A stretch of 64,000 nucleotides of DNA from Nakaseomyces glabratus (GCF_010111755.1 NC_088955.1:62001-126000); one strand, 5' to 3'; counted from the stretch's first letter, positions 7,919 to 18,201 are shown. Translations and numbers: made by a program. Notes: generated by a model not told the origin, from the letters alone.

Positions 7919-10900
7919 TCACCTTGGGTTATTGCGCTCGTAGCGGGCGTCGAAGAGGCTGAGGTTTAAGGAGCAGTTGTTTATGTCCTCCGTGTCCTGG
8001 TAGTTCTTGATGCAGTAGTAGGGCTTGCGCTGCAGCTCGCCCGTGTACTTGTGGAGGCGCTTGTCCCAGATGGCGCACCGCTTCTTGTGTGTGCCTTCGC
8101 TCGGTGTGGTGCTGGATGTGGAGTTGGCACTCGCAGTGCCTAGGTCGAGACCCAGGGACAACGCCGGGTCGCGTGTGCAGTCGGTGTCGTCCTCCTCGGG
8201 GAAGAAAGAGGACACTTGGAATGGTGGGAGGCACATGAGCTTGTGCATGAGCTTCGTGCGGGACTGCTCGTCACTGATACCGGCCTCGTAAGTGCAGTAC
8301 GACTTCAACGAGGAAAGGACCTCATAGAACATCAGTTTCAGGCGCAGACTGAAGTTCACACGCTCAAACAACGCGAACAGGCTCTCGATCATGGCACTGG
8401 AAGACTCGGTGTCCCTCAGTATTTCCTGGAATACACTGTTCTGGTGCACAGTGAATATCTTCATGAATACATCGAGCTCTATTTCCTTCGCAGAAAGCTC
8501 GGAGTCTGAGAGCTGTTGGAAGTGCGCCATCACTTGCACACAGAGCTCATACGATGTGTGCGATTGCTCACCACTCCGATCGTTAGTCTTGCCCTTATGC
8601 ATCGATAAGTGGTTGATAATCTCGATGAGCATTTGCAAGAACTCCGCCTTGAACTCTTCCCCACTAATGATCTTCTTAAAGAAATCTTGCTCAAATAACT
8701 CAATTACTAAGTCTGTAACACGATGGTCTCTGATATCTTCAAATATCTTAGCACACAAGACGTTGTATTTGGTGGTCTCTATAATCGAAAAGATTACATC
8801 CCCAACTTTGACCTTGTCCTCGTTAGTGTTTTGGAAGGTCTCGTGAATATAGAACTTCGTAAATGACTGGAAGAGCCATAGATTGGTAAAGTCTAGATAC
8901 GAGTATAGCTTCTGTGGTGAATTGTTTACGGCAAACTCTTGTAACTCTTCACTACTTAAGAACTCCAGGTTATTTTGGTAGTAGACCAGCTGATAGAACA
9001 ATTGAATAGCCTTGTCCTTATTTGCCTCTAGGTTCTTGGTTAACAATGCTGATGCTGTCTCCTTTAGTTTTGCAGATGTACTATGGTTGACAATTTTAAA
9101 GATAAACCTGTTCATTTCGTGATGACTCACAACGTTATACTCAGAAAGAACTGATTTGTAGTTAAGCTCGATGTAACATCTCTTTTGGTACTCATAAAAC
9201 ACGCAGTTACTTTCAGATTCTATATCAAATAATTCAAGGACATATTTTAAGCCATACGTGTTCTTGATCTGATCAAGTGTCAGTAATTTAGAAGATAGTA
9301 AATTAACTAGATCCGATGTCTTAAAGTCCTTCCTCTTCAAATAAATTGAAATAAATTTAGAATAATCCCTATTCTTTGCCTGCATCAATAACAACAAATT
9401 ATACCTAGCCTTCTTTTTGGCTTGCTTGTCCTGTTTTGAGCTCAAGAATGTCTTCAAGTTGGTCAAAAACAACTCAGAAAAACCTGTATGATTCTGATCT
9501 AATGATGTGGAGTCTGGATGAATGTTTTGATAAAGTCCCATCCAGGAATCTTTTTCACCTTCAGTAATCTCTTTCTTTGCCTTCTCTTCCTCATAAACAG
9601 CAGACATCTCTGACCTCAAATCTGTGTCTGCTCTAATTTCTAGACTGTAGCTTTTCATGATGAACTTCCAAAAATCCATGAATGAAGTTAGAGAATAAGC
9701 AATGGAATCTCTTTCTTTCAAGATTCTTCTAATAATGAAAATGAAGGTTTTAATGAATAGCACATGATCGTTAATATATTGAGAGAAGAGTTTCTTATAC
9801 CGTAACAACACCTCCATCAAGTACTCTAGCGTCTCAATATCTTCTATCAATTGATGATATACAATGAACTCAATCCATTTGAAGTAAAGGTGATTAGTGT
9901 TTAATTGGTGTGCAAACAAAACATACTTTTCTGTTAAAGATTCTCTTGTTTCATTGACTAGCTTACCATTGCATAGATATGTTAGATACCATTCTCCTAG
10001 TGATATCTTAACACTCATTGGGTAATTGCTATATTCAATAGCGTCACCGTTGGGTAATTTGACCTTAAGATCTTCGACAATAGAAACTATCTGATCAAAG
10101 TTGTAGTTATTGTAGTATTCTGGATCCTGATCCATAACATTTTTAAGGACCATATTATACTGACTTTTCATTAAAGGTGACATCTTGAGATTAATCAATA
10201 GGCGGCAATGTATGTATTTGTCATTTGATTCCGTCAGATAAAGAATACCAGAACTAATCAACTTCCTTATGTATGTGGATACTTTGATCAAGCCATATAC
10301 TATAAGTGTGTTCAGTAGTGAGTATAAAGCCTCTAAAACGGCAGGCAAGGCTTTGCTTTTATCCGACAGTTTTGCCAGTTTAAATACAAGTGACCATATC
10401 TCATCCTCAATTTCGTATTCTGGGAATCCATCCATAGTATTTATCTTTAGTAGCAAAAGTTTCGCAGCTAGCTGCCCAGCTTCATAGTGGGAGTGCCTTG
10501 AAGGGTGAATAGCCCATAGTATTATTTGAATTATTTGTATTTTTGTTGATATTTCTTGATCTGAATAACTTGTCCAGTCAAAATCAGTAGCATTATCGTC
10601 TAGAGCTCCGGTAAGTCCTGTGTCAACTTGGCTTAACTCGACCACTGTTATAGAACCTGAATTTTCTGTAAATGTCGTTAGTATCAAATCATCTTTAACT
10701 TTATTCTCAGATATCGGAGGTGTGTATTTTAGTGTCTCATTTCGGTAGCTTATGAGCTCAAGTTTCCTTTTAATCTCGGCTACTTCATCTGACTTACGGT
10801 ACAGCGCGCTAGTAATTTGAATCAAACAAGGCTTGTATTTCTCCCAACTCGTTGGCGGGAATAGAAAAACCTCCAAAGATTGCTGTTTGAAAAGAATACA

Positions 10901-11995
10901 AATCAACTTTTGAATGCTTGCCAGCAAAGATTCTTTGATACTGTTATTCTTCTTAATGTCGTTAATAATATATTTGTCATCATTAATCATTGATTTGCTA
11001 TGCAATATGATATAGTACTGATTCAGTAGAATATCAGTCAACTTCGTAACCATGTACAAAGGATTGCTTTCGGATTCATTGACTTTAGTAGAATTAGTAT
11101 TGCAGATGCCACTCCAAAACAATTCCAAGATATGTAGCGGTAGAGGTAGGTATTCAAAGTTCTCCACTTTAGATACAAATTGTAATATCCAGAAATGAAA
11201 AGTGTTTTTGTCTATAAGTTCTAGTGTATAGCAATTGCCAACCAATTTGAGGAAGTACGAAACTTCGGTTTTCCATGCCTCTAATTTGACGGAATCATTG
11301 TAATGTTGAGTCATTTCAAAGATCAATTTCTCCAGAATATGAACGAAGTTATCAGTCCATTCTTTGAGAAGATGGGCATTGAATTTATCTTTTTCCTGAG
11401 GACTATTAGCGTATTTTGCAATTCCTGTTTTCCACTCTATCGAGTAGCAACATTTGATGAGCCAGACTGCTCTTTTTAATGGTATTTGCTTGATGTAGCA
11501 TTGTTCTAATACTTGTCTCCTCTTCAAACCATGTGGTATGAAGCTTGTAATCTTGTGTAGTGGTGTATATGGGGAACTTAGTTCTTGTAACCACAGTTCT
11601 TTTCTGTGATCAGTCAAAGTGAGTCTTGATGGCAATTTGAAGTCAGGTCCACATAGATCAGTAAACTTCGAGGCAGCCATGCCATCTTTTGAATTGCCTT
11701 TGATCGTATTGATCTCTCTTTCACGGATACGAACTACTTCAGAAAATTTCTCAGACAGTGTTGAGGATAGTTTTGGTAATGAGTCCTGTAAGGAAGATCT
11801 CGCCGATATACTCTCAAAATTGACCTTTGAGGTAGAATAATAACCCTTAGAAACAAAATTTAATAATATCTCATCTTCTTCTTTAGTATGCTTCCATGGA
11901 TCAAAATCTGGGTATATCTTATGCTTAGCTCTCTCCGATTCGGAATACGGGTGTAAGTCATCTGGAGGGGCCAGTTTGTATTTACTTGGTATCAT
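7919..11995 (-). CDS. SRB8: Mediator kinase-module subunit Srb8 (Med12)
   Basis: A protein of 1358 residues, ATG at 11995; S. cerevisiae Srb8 has 1427. The N terminus (PSKYKLAPPDDLHPY, then YPDFDPWKHTKEED) is the conserved Med12 N-terminal domain that activates the Ssn3/Cdk8-Ssn8/cyclin C kinase. The long remainder is helical with few other named domains. Srb8 tethers the kinase module to core Mediator and mostly represses transcription. The genomic order TRX3-AHC2-SRB8-PTC6 is that of S. cerevisiae chromosome III. The last 150 or so codons (7919-8400) are distinctly GC-rich, while the 5' two-thirds are AT-rich. Confidence 0.95.
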   Translation of the reverse strand: MIPSKYKLAPPDDLHPYSESERAKHKIYPDFDPWKHTKEEDEILLNFVSKGYYSTSKVNFESISARSSLQDSLPKLSSTLSEKFSEVVRIREREINTIKGNSKDGMAASKFTDLCGPDFKLPSRLTLTDHRKELWLQELSSPYTPLHKITSFIPHGLKRRQVLEQCYIKQIPLKRAVWLIKCCYSIEWKTGIAKYANSPQEKDKFNAHLLKEWTDNFVHILEKLIFEMTQHYNDSVKLEAWKTEVSYFLKLVGNCYTLELIDKNTFHFWILQFVSKVENFEYLPLPLHILELFWSGICNTNSTKVNESESNPLYMVTKLTDILLNQYYIILHSKSMINDDKYIINDIKKNNSIKESLLASIQKLICILFKQQSLEVFLFPPTSWEKYKPCLIQITSALYRKSDEVAEIKRKLELISYRNETLKYTPPISENKVKDDLILTTFTENSGSITVVELSQVDTGLTGALDDNATDFDWTSYSDQEISTKIQIIQIILWAIHPSRHSHYEAGQLAAKLLLLKINTMDGFPEYEIEDEIWSLVFKLAKLSDKSKALPAVLEALYSLLNTLIVYGLIKVSTYIRKLISSGILYLTESNDKYIHCRLLINLKMSPLMKSQYNMVLKNVMDQDPEYYNNYNFDQIVSIVEDLKVKLPNGDAIEYSNYPMSVKISLGEWYLTYLCNGKLVNETRESLTEKYVLFAHQLNTNHLYFKWIEFIVYHQLIEDIETLEYLMEVLLRYKKLFSQYINDHVLFIKTFIFIIRRILKERDSIAYSLTSFMDFWKFIMKSYSLEIRADTDLRSEMSAVYEEEKAKKEITEGEKDSWMGLYQNIHPDSTSLDQNHTGFSELFLTNLKTFLSSKQDKQAKKKARYNLLLLMQAKNRDYSKFISIYLKRKDFKTSDLVNLLSSKLLTLDQIKNTYGLKYVLELFDIESESNCVFYEYQKRCYIELNYKSVLSEYNVVSHHEMNRFIFKIVNHSTSAKLKETASALLTKNLEANKDKAIQLFYQLVYYQNNLEFLSSEELQEFAVNNSPQKLYSYLDFTNLWLFQSFTKFYIHETFQNTNEDKVKVGDVIFSIIETTKYNVLCAKIFEDIRDHRVTDLVIELFEQDFFKKIISGEEFKAEFLQMLIEIINHLSMHKGKTNDRSGEQSHTSYELCVQVMAHFQQLSDSELSAKEIELDVFMKIFTVHQNSVFQEILRDTESSSAMIESLFALFERVNFSLRLKLMFYEVLSSLKSYCTYEAGISDEQSRTKLMHKLMCLPPFQVSSFFPEEDDTDCTRDPALSLGLDLGTASANSTSSTTPSEGTHKKRCAIWDKRLHKYTGELQRKPYYCIKNYQDTEDINNCSLNLSLFDARYERNNPR

Positions 11996-12793
11996 CTCCT
12001 TTGAATTTTGATGCTTGTCTCAACTGTTATATCTTCATAAAGTTTTAGAATATCTAGCAACTGCAGCTCAATTTATAACAGAAGTCAAATAGTTCAGCAC
12101 ACTCTTTCAGGCTGTTTTTTCAACTATGCGAGCTTAAAGTATTTCTCAAATTTAGAATAATTGGAATCAATTAGTAACCAGATAATGTCTATACTATCAG
12201 GGATTTTCAAAATAAAAAAACTGTAACAACTGAAGTTTGTAATATTTACTTAATTGCTAACGGGTTTATTGTAATAATAGCTCAACAGCGTTATCGAGCC
12301 TGTATTCTTAGTTTTTATTTTTGGCAATTGAAAGCAAAATTGGGTTATTCGCTCTGAGAAAGTGATGAGTCGGATTTTGAAAAACTACTTGACGATCAAT
12401 TGATGATGGCTGAAATGAAGTTCAGCAGACAAATTTTGGATAATATTCTCTCCAAGAGTCTATGGAAAAATAACGAGATGTTGCATTCTGTTCAATACTT
12501 TGCGTTAGATAGTTATTTAGCCATATAAAGTGGCAGGATTTATAACATAACAAAATCCCCGGAATCTATAAAACAAAATAAAATGAAGGAAAATAAAAAA
12601 AACCATACTAATAGGATACAAAAGTAGTAATGATATCGGGGATTGAATTAGCAAAACACTAGGAATATGATTTAATTAATATGAATATTGGCTTCTAAAT
12701 TAATACAACTGTTGAGGTCGTTACTATGTTTTTTCTTGGAGAACTTTGACAAATACCGGAATATGATTTCAATAAAGTTCGAAAGTAAGAGTA
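11996..12793. other. SRB8 promoter and PTC6 3' region
   Basis: About 800 bp, longer than most gaps between same-strand genes here. It includes a plus-strand open run at 12358-12528 (separate entry). The segment 12540-12680 is A-rich and may be the PTC6 3' end. Confidence 0.55.
12403..12528 (+). CDS. Possible small ORF or gene relic, 41 codons
   Basis: An ATG at 12403 opens 41 codons ending in TAA (12526-12528); the same frame is open from 12358, just after a TGA. The predicted peptide of the full run begins with an acidic stretch (SDESDFEKLLDDQL) and continues MAEMKFSRQILDNILSKSL. This looks more like a folded protein segment than random AT-rich translation. I do not recognise it. It could be the surviving end of a decayed gene, a second exon, a real micro-ORF, or chance. 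No 5' splice site could be assigned. Confidence 0.25.
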   Translation: MMAEMKFSRQILDNILSKSLWKNNEMLHSVQYFALDSYLAI

Positions 12794-14269
12794 CTACGCT
12801 CTTTCTCCCTTTGAAGATCCCATTAGCTTTTCTTCTCTCTCCGCACCAGTCCGATCGATTGTGGGCCAGCTTCCCCAGTTCGGAAGCCTTAAGATAATGC
12901 ATGTCGCATTATCAGCGTGTCTGTCGCCGACTGCCTCTATAAATTTCACCACTTCCTCTGCCAAGTATTGTGGATTGGCCGTCTTTAGGCCTCTCATATT
13001 GACGGTCGAAGTGATTAAATCTACAATCTCTTGATCCGAGAGAATATCGGAGACTCCATCGGTAACCATGCAAATGAAGCATTCATCTCCACCAAATTGC
13101 AGTTTCGATCTTTCAGAGTGCGGCAACTGTTCTGTGTTTCCGACCAAATAGGAATAAATATCTGGTTCACTAGAGAGACCCTCTTTCTTACCGACCAGAT
13201 CACCGAACGATCTAGTATTCGCAAACTTGTTTAAAAACCTCTTTTCACCAAAAGAATCTGCCTCTTCTTCTTCTTTCTTAACATCCATATTTAGTCTCTT
13301 GGATTCTCTAGAGGATGTTGGATGATGCAACCTTGTCAATGGGTGTGCGATTCCGTTCTTGTCACATATAATAATCTTGGTGTCGCCTACTTGGGTGACT
13401 ACGAGCTTAAAGAGGCCATTAGGATAGATGAAAAATGAGTCGTCTGTCTTCAAGTTGTTATTATAAGACGACAGGAAGATAGAGGATGCAGTAGATCCAC
13501 CTGAGTACCTTTTTAAATGCTCCTCTGCGGAAAAATTCTCAGGTAAGGATTCCATATCATCGAACCCACAGCATTTCTCTAGATCGAACTTAAGGAAAGA
13601 GTAATACAGACGTAATCTTTCGAGATCTGTTAACAGGCTCGTTTTATCTATGATGTTCCCCCATTTGTCAAAAATCATCCGCGAACCCTTCTGGTCTGCG
13701 CCGAATAACACAAGCTCCTGCTTGGTGTTACAATTCTTTATGAACTTGTCGTAGAACTGCTCTCTGCTCTGGTATAGGTCGTTCCAGTACTTCCCACCGA
13801 TCAATTTCCTGTATCTGTCCAGCAGATGAAAGAAATCTTGCTCACTGGGGTAGCCCGCAACAATATCCTTGTAAAACTCCCGCGCAAGAAGTTTCGACAC
13901 CCTGCCTTCACCGCCATGACCGTCAAATATCGACACATTCAGCACAGACCTGCTGTTCTTGCTCAGCAAGTCCTTATTCTTATACGCCAGCAACTGCTCC
14001 GTGCGGGAGGGCATCCGCAGCATGTTGATCGAGTACGAGTCCTCATTGTGCAGCCGGTTCACCCGCGAAGTGGCATGCCCGATCGAACTGGGGAACTTCT
14101 CCAAATGTATCTTCAAAGAAACTGACTTCTGCACACCAGTGCCACTGCCACTACCAGCACTGCCAACACGACCAGCACCGCCAGCACGCCCCGCAGCCCG
14201 AAGCGACTTCGCAGCGGCCTCCTTCACATTGGAAGGTATCAGGTGGATATACGACTGAGCACACGACAT
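12794..14269 (-). CDS. PTC6: Mitochondrial type 2C protein phosphatase Ptc6
   Basis: A protein of 491 residues from the only plausible ATG at 14269 (MSCAQSYIHLIP); the open frame upstream has no ATG. The N terminus contains an Arg/Ala/Gly-rich low-acid stretch consistent with mitochondrial import. PP2C motifs appear in order: RLHNEDSYS, the metal-binding FDGHGGEGRVS, TRLHHPTSS, NTRSFGDLVG, VTDGVSDILSDQE and the final DRHADNATCIILR. These Asp residues bind the catalytic Mg/Mn ions. S. cerevisiae Ptc6 (Aup1, 442 aa) dephosphorylates mitochondrial proteins such as pyruvate dehydrogenase and affects mitophagy. It is the last gene of the chromosome-III-type block. Confidence 0.93.
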   Translation of the reverse strand: MSCAQSYIHLIPSNVKEAAAKSLRAAGRAGGAGRVGSAGSGSGTGVQKSVSLKIHLEKFPSSIGHATSRVNRLHNEDSYSINMLRMPSRTEQLLAYKNKDLLSKNSRSVLNVSIFDGHGGEGRVSKLLAREFYKDIVAGYPSEQDFFHLLDRYRKLIGGKYWNDLYQSREQFYDKFIKNCNTKQELVLFGADQKGSRMIFDKWGNIIDKTSLLTDLERLRLYYSFLKFDLEKCCGFDDMESLPENFSAEEHLKRYSGGSTASSIFLSSYNNNLKTDDSFFIYPNGLFKLVVTQVGDTKIIICDKNGIAHPLTRLHHPTSSRESKRLNMDVKKEEEEADSFGEKRFLNKFANTRSFGDLVGKKEGLSSEPDIYSYLVGNTEQLPHSERSKLQFGGDECFICMVTDGVSDILSDQEIVDLITSTVNMRGLKTANPQYLAEEVVKFIEAVGDRHADNATCIILRLPNWGSWPTIDRTGAEREEKLMGSSKGERA

Positions 14270-14606
14270 CGCCAATTGCAGTAGTGTAGTCTCAAGTCCG
14301 CTGAGATGCACCACTGCAGAGGTACCCAGAAGCACTACGGTCCTGTTCCTTTTATATACTTGGACTATTAGCTGTGGTAAGGAAGGAGTGCGATGAGGGG
14401 CAGCGATGTCGCATATTGAAATCCGATTATTTGGGTGGGGGGACGGGGAAAGTGAAAGTGAAGGATTTGTGCGAGCGTTTCTGAGTGAAACTGGTGCCCC
14501 CCTCACTTCTGCTATGTTTAGCTAATAATGGGCGTGTTAGGTGATGATGAGCTATATGGGAGTTGGTATTGTTGAAGTTCTTGGTAGTGGTACTTAATCT
14601 ATATAT
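14270..14606. other. PTC6-UBC1 intergenic region, synteny junction
   Basis: This 337-bp stretch joins a chromosome-III-type gene order to a chromosome-IV-type one. It holds the PTC6 promoter and the UBC1 3' end. There is a G-rich run (GGGTGGGGGGACGGGG) near 14434-14450. I see no LTR, tRNA or other obvious rearrangement substrate. Confidence 0.6.
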
Positions 14607-15248
14607 CTACTTCAACAGTTCCTCGATGATCTTGTTGACTGTGGCGTTGTCGTTAGGGTCGAGGGACTTGACTCCGAGGCGTCTGAGGGCCTCGACGATC
14701 TTGTTCTTCTCGAATCCCTGGGACTCGAACTCCTTGACGATCTCTGGGTCGATACCGTAGAGTTGTGCTTCGTCCACGCTGTCGCCTGAGCCCTCGGCGG
14801 ATGCGTACAGCTTTGTCCAGAGTGCGGCGGTCTTGTCGAAGGATTGCCTATCTCGTAGGTAGTGTTGGGCGACTTCTGCGTCTTGTGGGTCGTTGGGCTC
14901 CGGGGACTGCAGCAGTGCCTGTAGCGAGATCAGCGCCGACTTCAATGTGATCACTGGGGACCATGCGTTCTTCAAGATGTCCAGACAGATGGCGCCTGTG
15001 ACCGACGAGATGTTTGGGTGGTACACCTTGCTGTCGAACTTCATCTTTGGAGGCTTGAACGGGTACTCCATGGGCACCTCGATGTCCACAATGAACTTAC
15101 CACCCTCGTATGGTGTCCCCGGTGGACCTAGAAACGAACCTTTCAAATGGTGGATGTCAGACTCGCTGACGAACTCCAGACTGATGTTGGCCTCAGGGTC
15201 ATCCTTGACCGCTTGCAGCTCTTTCATAATTCTCTTGGCTCTAGACAT
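14607..15248 (-). CDS. UBC1: Ubiquitin-conjugating enzyme E2 Ubc1 with UBA domain
   Basis: A protein of 213 residues, ATG at 15248. Residues 1-150 are a complete E2 fold with YHPNI and the active-site segment [12 protein letters not shown]; the catalytic cysteine is C88. The C-terminal UBA domain (about 170-213, [22 protein letters not shown]) is unique to Ubc1/UBE2K among yeast E2s. Ubc1 extends Lys48-linked chains, notably with the anaphase-promoting complex, and contributes to ER-associated degradation and stress survival. UBC1-NGG1 adjacency matches YDR177W-YDR176W. Confidence 0.98.
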   Translation of the reverse strand: MSRAKRIMKELQAVKDDPEANISLEFVSESDIHHLKGSFLGPPGTPYEGGKFIVDIEVPMEYPFKPPKMKFDSKVYHPNISSVTGAICLDILKNAWSPVITLKSALISLQALLQSPEPNDPQDAEVAQHYLRDRQSFDKTAALWTKLYASAEGSGDSVDEAQLYGIDPEIVKEFESQGFEKNKIVEALRRLGVKSLDPNDNATVNKIIEELLK

Positions 15249-15711
15249 CGTGACTTTTTTATCTTAACGTTACCAGATTTAAAACTTCTATTACTCCAAA
15301 ATTACTATCCAGGTATATCCAAAATTAACGTGAAACTTTGATCCCGCAACAAATGCACTAAATTGCTCGGTGCTCAGATAAGGGAAAACAGTAACTTCTT
15401 TTATATCCACAAGTCGAATGTATCCTCACTTCTAATACTCTCAAGGCGTCTTCGAATTGCAATGGCAGCCACTATTGTAGTTGAAGAGGGTGAGGGGGAG
15501 AGTAGTTATAACAGATCTAGTGTCTTCTACCTGTCAAAGGGCTTTTCTGCGTCTTGAACGCTCCACAACAGGGGAAATATATGTCGTTGTATGTGATATT
15601 TACTACTAAGAAACTGTATTATGTGTATAGTGAAAGGTTGGTGCTGTTAGTATAGTCGTTTTTTATCATTGATATATAATGATGTATTGGTGCTTATGTA
15701 GGCTGTGCTAG
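15249..15711. other. UBC1 promoter and NGG1 3' region
   Basis: About 460 bp. A 31-codon ATG frame from 15462 (MAATIVVEEGEG) ends at 15557 and is too short and isolated to call. Nothing else recognised. Confidence 0.5.
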
Positions 15712-18201
15712 CTAGTCTTCCAGTCCTTCTTCTTTGTTCATGTTGTTCTGCGCGAACACGTCGATGTCGTCGTCGTCGTCGTCCTGAGCGTCCAGGTTGG
15801 GGAACACGCTGTCCTTGGGGATTCTGAGCATCAGGTCGGGGCTGTCGAACAAGGGTCCTATCTTTGTAATCCATCTCTGTCTCTTGTCCAACAATGCTTT
15901 CAAGCTGGAGTTGGCAGCCTTCTGCTGAGCCAGTTGCGATGCGGAGCCTGAAGTGGCACTGCCATGGTGTTTCCGTCTCTTCTTCGGTACTCTGATACGT
16001 TTGATGTATGCTTGGTCTAGTTGTTTGTTCAAGTCATCTAGGATGGATGAGTACTCTTGCCATGCCAGTTGCCTCTCTACGAGTGGTATCAGATTCTTCT
16101 TTCGCAACTGGTTGCGCTTTGTGACTTGTTTTAGAGTGGCCTGAAGTTGACGCAGCTCCGCGCTGACTTCATCGTCTTCTCTACCGTTTAACCAATCTGG
16201 ATCTTCTCCATTTGGGTTGTTCTCGTCTTTGGGCAAGTTCATATATATACCCACGTATTTCAACTCTCTTTTCAATCTCTCTTCAAACGTTGGATAATCT
16301 ATGTTGACATTTTCGATTTTCCATCCGTTTCCTGCAGGCAACGTACTCGTTGTGCTGCGTGAAAGAGGGTTGACATCCCAACTATTATGGTCATCGTTAT
16401 CCACTGTGTCACCATTGGTCATCACAGAGTCCGCATTTGCAGCTAAGCTAGAGTTTCCCTCTACAGAGTAAGCATTGTCATTATCCTTTGAGATGTCCTT
16501 GTCGTCAGCTGGTAGGCCATGGTCCGGTTCGCTTTTGATCTCGTCAAGACCGTGACCAGGTGTGCCGGATTCCATGTTAGAATCTATATTCTGTGTACTT
16601 TCTTTCATTATAGCTGAAATTAGTCTTGAAACTAGAGGCCCGCACGACACGTCCTCGGTCTCTAATATGGTATCATTAATGTTGGCGGCCCCTTTTTTGG
16701 GTAAAATACTTGAAGGATCAGTAACTGATGGAGGTGATGTGTTGCCAATATTTTTCTCCTGATCTTCCTTTGCCCATATCTCAGTGTATAGTTGTCCAAG
16801 CTTTGGTATAATATAAGGTGTAACTTCCGGGTCATAAGTGCTATCGACTTGAAGGTTCTGTGGTAGAATATACTTACCTTCTAGGAATCCGATATCATTA
16901 TCCGAGAATTCTCTATAAAACTTTTCAACTGATGCTAAGAAAGTATTGAACTGGATTTGATTTGTAGGTTTAGGGCATGAGAAGTCCATATCGGGCAGTT
17001 CACCAGGTAGTTTATCTGACAGATCAGTTGTTGGGTAACTGGCAACACTATACTTCTTCTTCAAGAACTCCTCACCTGTACATTCAAGCCCTTCTTCATT
17101 GAACAGACCTAATGCTTTTGCCGCAAGAGGAAGTGTTTGCGACACTACAAACTCGGACTTAGGGTTCTTAACAGTTGGATCGTTTTCCATCTTATCTATA
17201 TCAACATCCTTTGACACTTCTGTGCCTTCGTTTTCTTCCGGTTTGCCAAATTGTGCATCATTCGTTTCTTCTGTAAGGTTTAGTTTTATCTTCTTTGGAG
17301 GTGCTTCCCCTTCAACTGGCTCTTCCTGTCCATCCTCGACTTTCAGTTCACCAACATTTTCAACATCGCTTGATATTTCTGAATGTGTTCGTTTCAGAAC
17401 CGTGTCAGGCTTCTCTGTCTCGTCTATCTGTTCCTCTGCTTTAGTTTCATCAGTGGCTTCAGGGTCCTTCACTTCGGCGTCTTTCTCCTCTGATGGCTCT
17501 ACTTCATCCTTCCCAGACTCTACCTTCGTTTCTTCAACTTGTGTATTTATCTCTACTGTTTCAACGTCGTCGGGTTTTGGCCTACTTAGTGTGTCTTCTT
17601 CTGCCTCCACGGGACCTTCCTTGGCCTCGGGACTTTCAGCTTTTGCACTCTCCTCAGTAAGTTCTGGTTTGTCATCTGTGGCACTGGCGTCCTTTTTCGT
17701 GACATCCTTCAGCTTCAGCTTCAATTTGAGTTTGTGTTTCTGCTGTTGTTCCTGCTCTTCCTCCTCTTTGATCCGCACCTGCTTGCGCTTCTCCCTGATC
17801 TGCCGTACAAGGTCTATACTGGCCTGATCGGACTGCGATATGTGCTCAAACAGGTGGTGGAGCTTCTGAAGCTCATCCCGCAGCTTCACCAGCGTACCAT
17901 AGTCAGGTACCTTCCGCACGCAATTGCCGTTCAGCATCCCTATGTCCCGCTCAAACGTGAGGTCCAGTACGCTTAGAATTCTGTTCAGCACCGTCGAGGG
18001 CGTGCTGCTCAGCGCCAGTACCCGCCGCTCCTCCTCGCGGTCGCGACCGACATCCACACCTTTGCCCATGGCCACACGCGGCGCACCTTTCCCGCCTTTC
18101 CCGCCTTTCCCACCTTTTCCGCCCTCCGGCGCCTTTCCACCAGCAGCTTTCTTCCACGCAGGTGGCTCCCGCTTCTTACCTCGCCTAGAACTCCTCGGCA
18201 T
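15712..18201 (-). CDS. NGG1: SAGA/ADA adaptor subunit Ngg1 (Ada3)
   Basis: A protein of 829 residues, ATG at 18201; S. cerevisiae Ngg1 has 702. It opens with a basic segment (SRRGKKREPP) and a GGKGGKGGKGGK repeat. The middle (about residues 160-340) is Glu/Lys-rich low complexity, which accounts for much of the extra length. The C-terminal Ada3 domain includes a helical KRNQLRKKNLIPLVERQLAW block and the conserved LLDKRQRWITKIGPLFDSP segment, ending in an Asp-rich tail. Ngg1 bridges Gcn5 and Ada2 in the histone acetyltransferase module of SAGA and ADA in the nucleus. Two other SAGA/ADA genes (AHC2, TAF10) are in this window, but this is ancestral gene order, not an operon. Confidence 0.95.
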   Translation of the reverse strand: MPRSSRRGKKREPPAWKKAAGGKAPEGGKGGKGGKGGKGAPRVAMGKGVDVGRDREEERRVLALSSTPSTVLNRILSVLDLTFERDIGMLNGNCVRKVPDYGTLVKLRDELQKLHHLFEHISQSDQASIDLVRQIREKRKQVRIKEEEEQEQQQKHKLKLKLKLKDVTKKDASATDDKPELTEESAKAESPEAKEGPVEAEEDTLSRPKPDDVETVEINTQVEETKVESGKDEVEPSEEKDAEVKDPEATDETKAEEQIDETEKPDTVLKRTHSEISSDVENVGELKVEDGQEEPVEGEAPPKKIKLNLTEETNDAQFGKPEENEGTEVSKDVDIDKMENDPTVKNPKSEFVVSQTLPLAAKALGLFNEEGLECTGEEFLKKKYSVASYPTTDLSDKLPGELPDMDFSCPKPTNQIQFNTFLASVEKFYREFSDNDIGFLEGKYILPQNLQVDSTYDPEVTPYIIPKLGQLYTEIWAKEDQEKNIGNTSPPSVTDPSSILPKKGAANINDTILETEDVSCGPLVSRLISAIMKESTQNIDSNMESGTPGHGLDEIKSEPDHGLPADDKDISKDNDNAYSVEGNSSLAANADSVMTNGDTVDNDDHNSWDVNPLSRSTTSTLPAGNGWKIENVNIDYPTFEERLKRELKYVGIYMNLPKDENNPNGEDPDWLNGREDDEVSAELRQLQATLKQVTKRNQLRKKNLIPLVERQLAWQEYSSILDDLNKQLDQAYIKRIRVPKKRRKHHGSATSGSASQLAQQKAANSSLKALLDKRQRWITKIGPLFDSPDLMLRIPKDSVFPNLDAQDDDDDDIDVFAQNNMNKEEGLED

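Noticed and set aside
12255..12400. Spliced gene using the TGCTAAC-like heptamer before the 12358 open run
   Set aside because: No GTATGT-type 5' splice site with a coding first exon could be found upstream, so only the open run is reported.
17099..17827. 242-codon open frame antisense to NGG1
   Set aside because: Ser/Phe-rich mirror translation of the Glu/Lys low-complexity part of NGG1; no domain and lies wholly inside a real gene.
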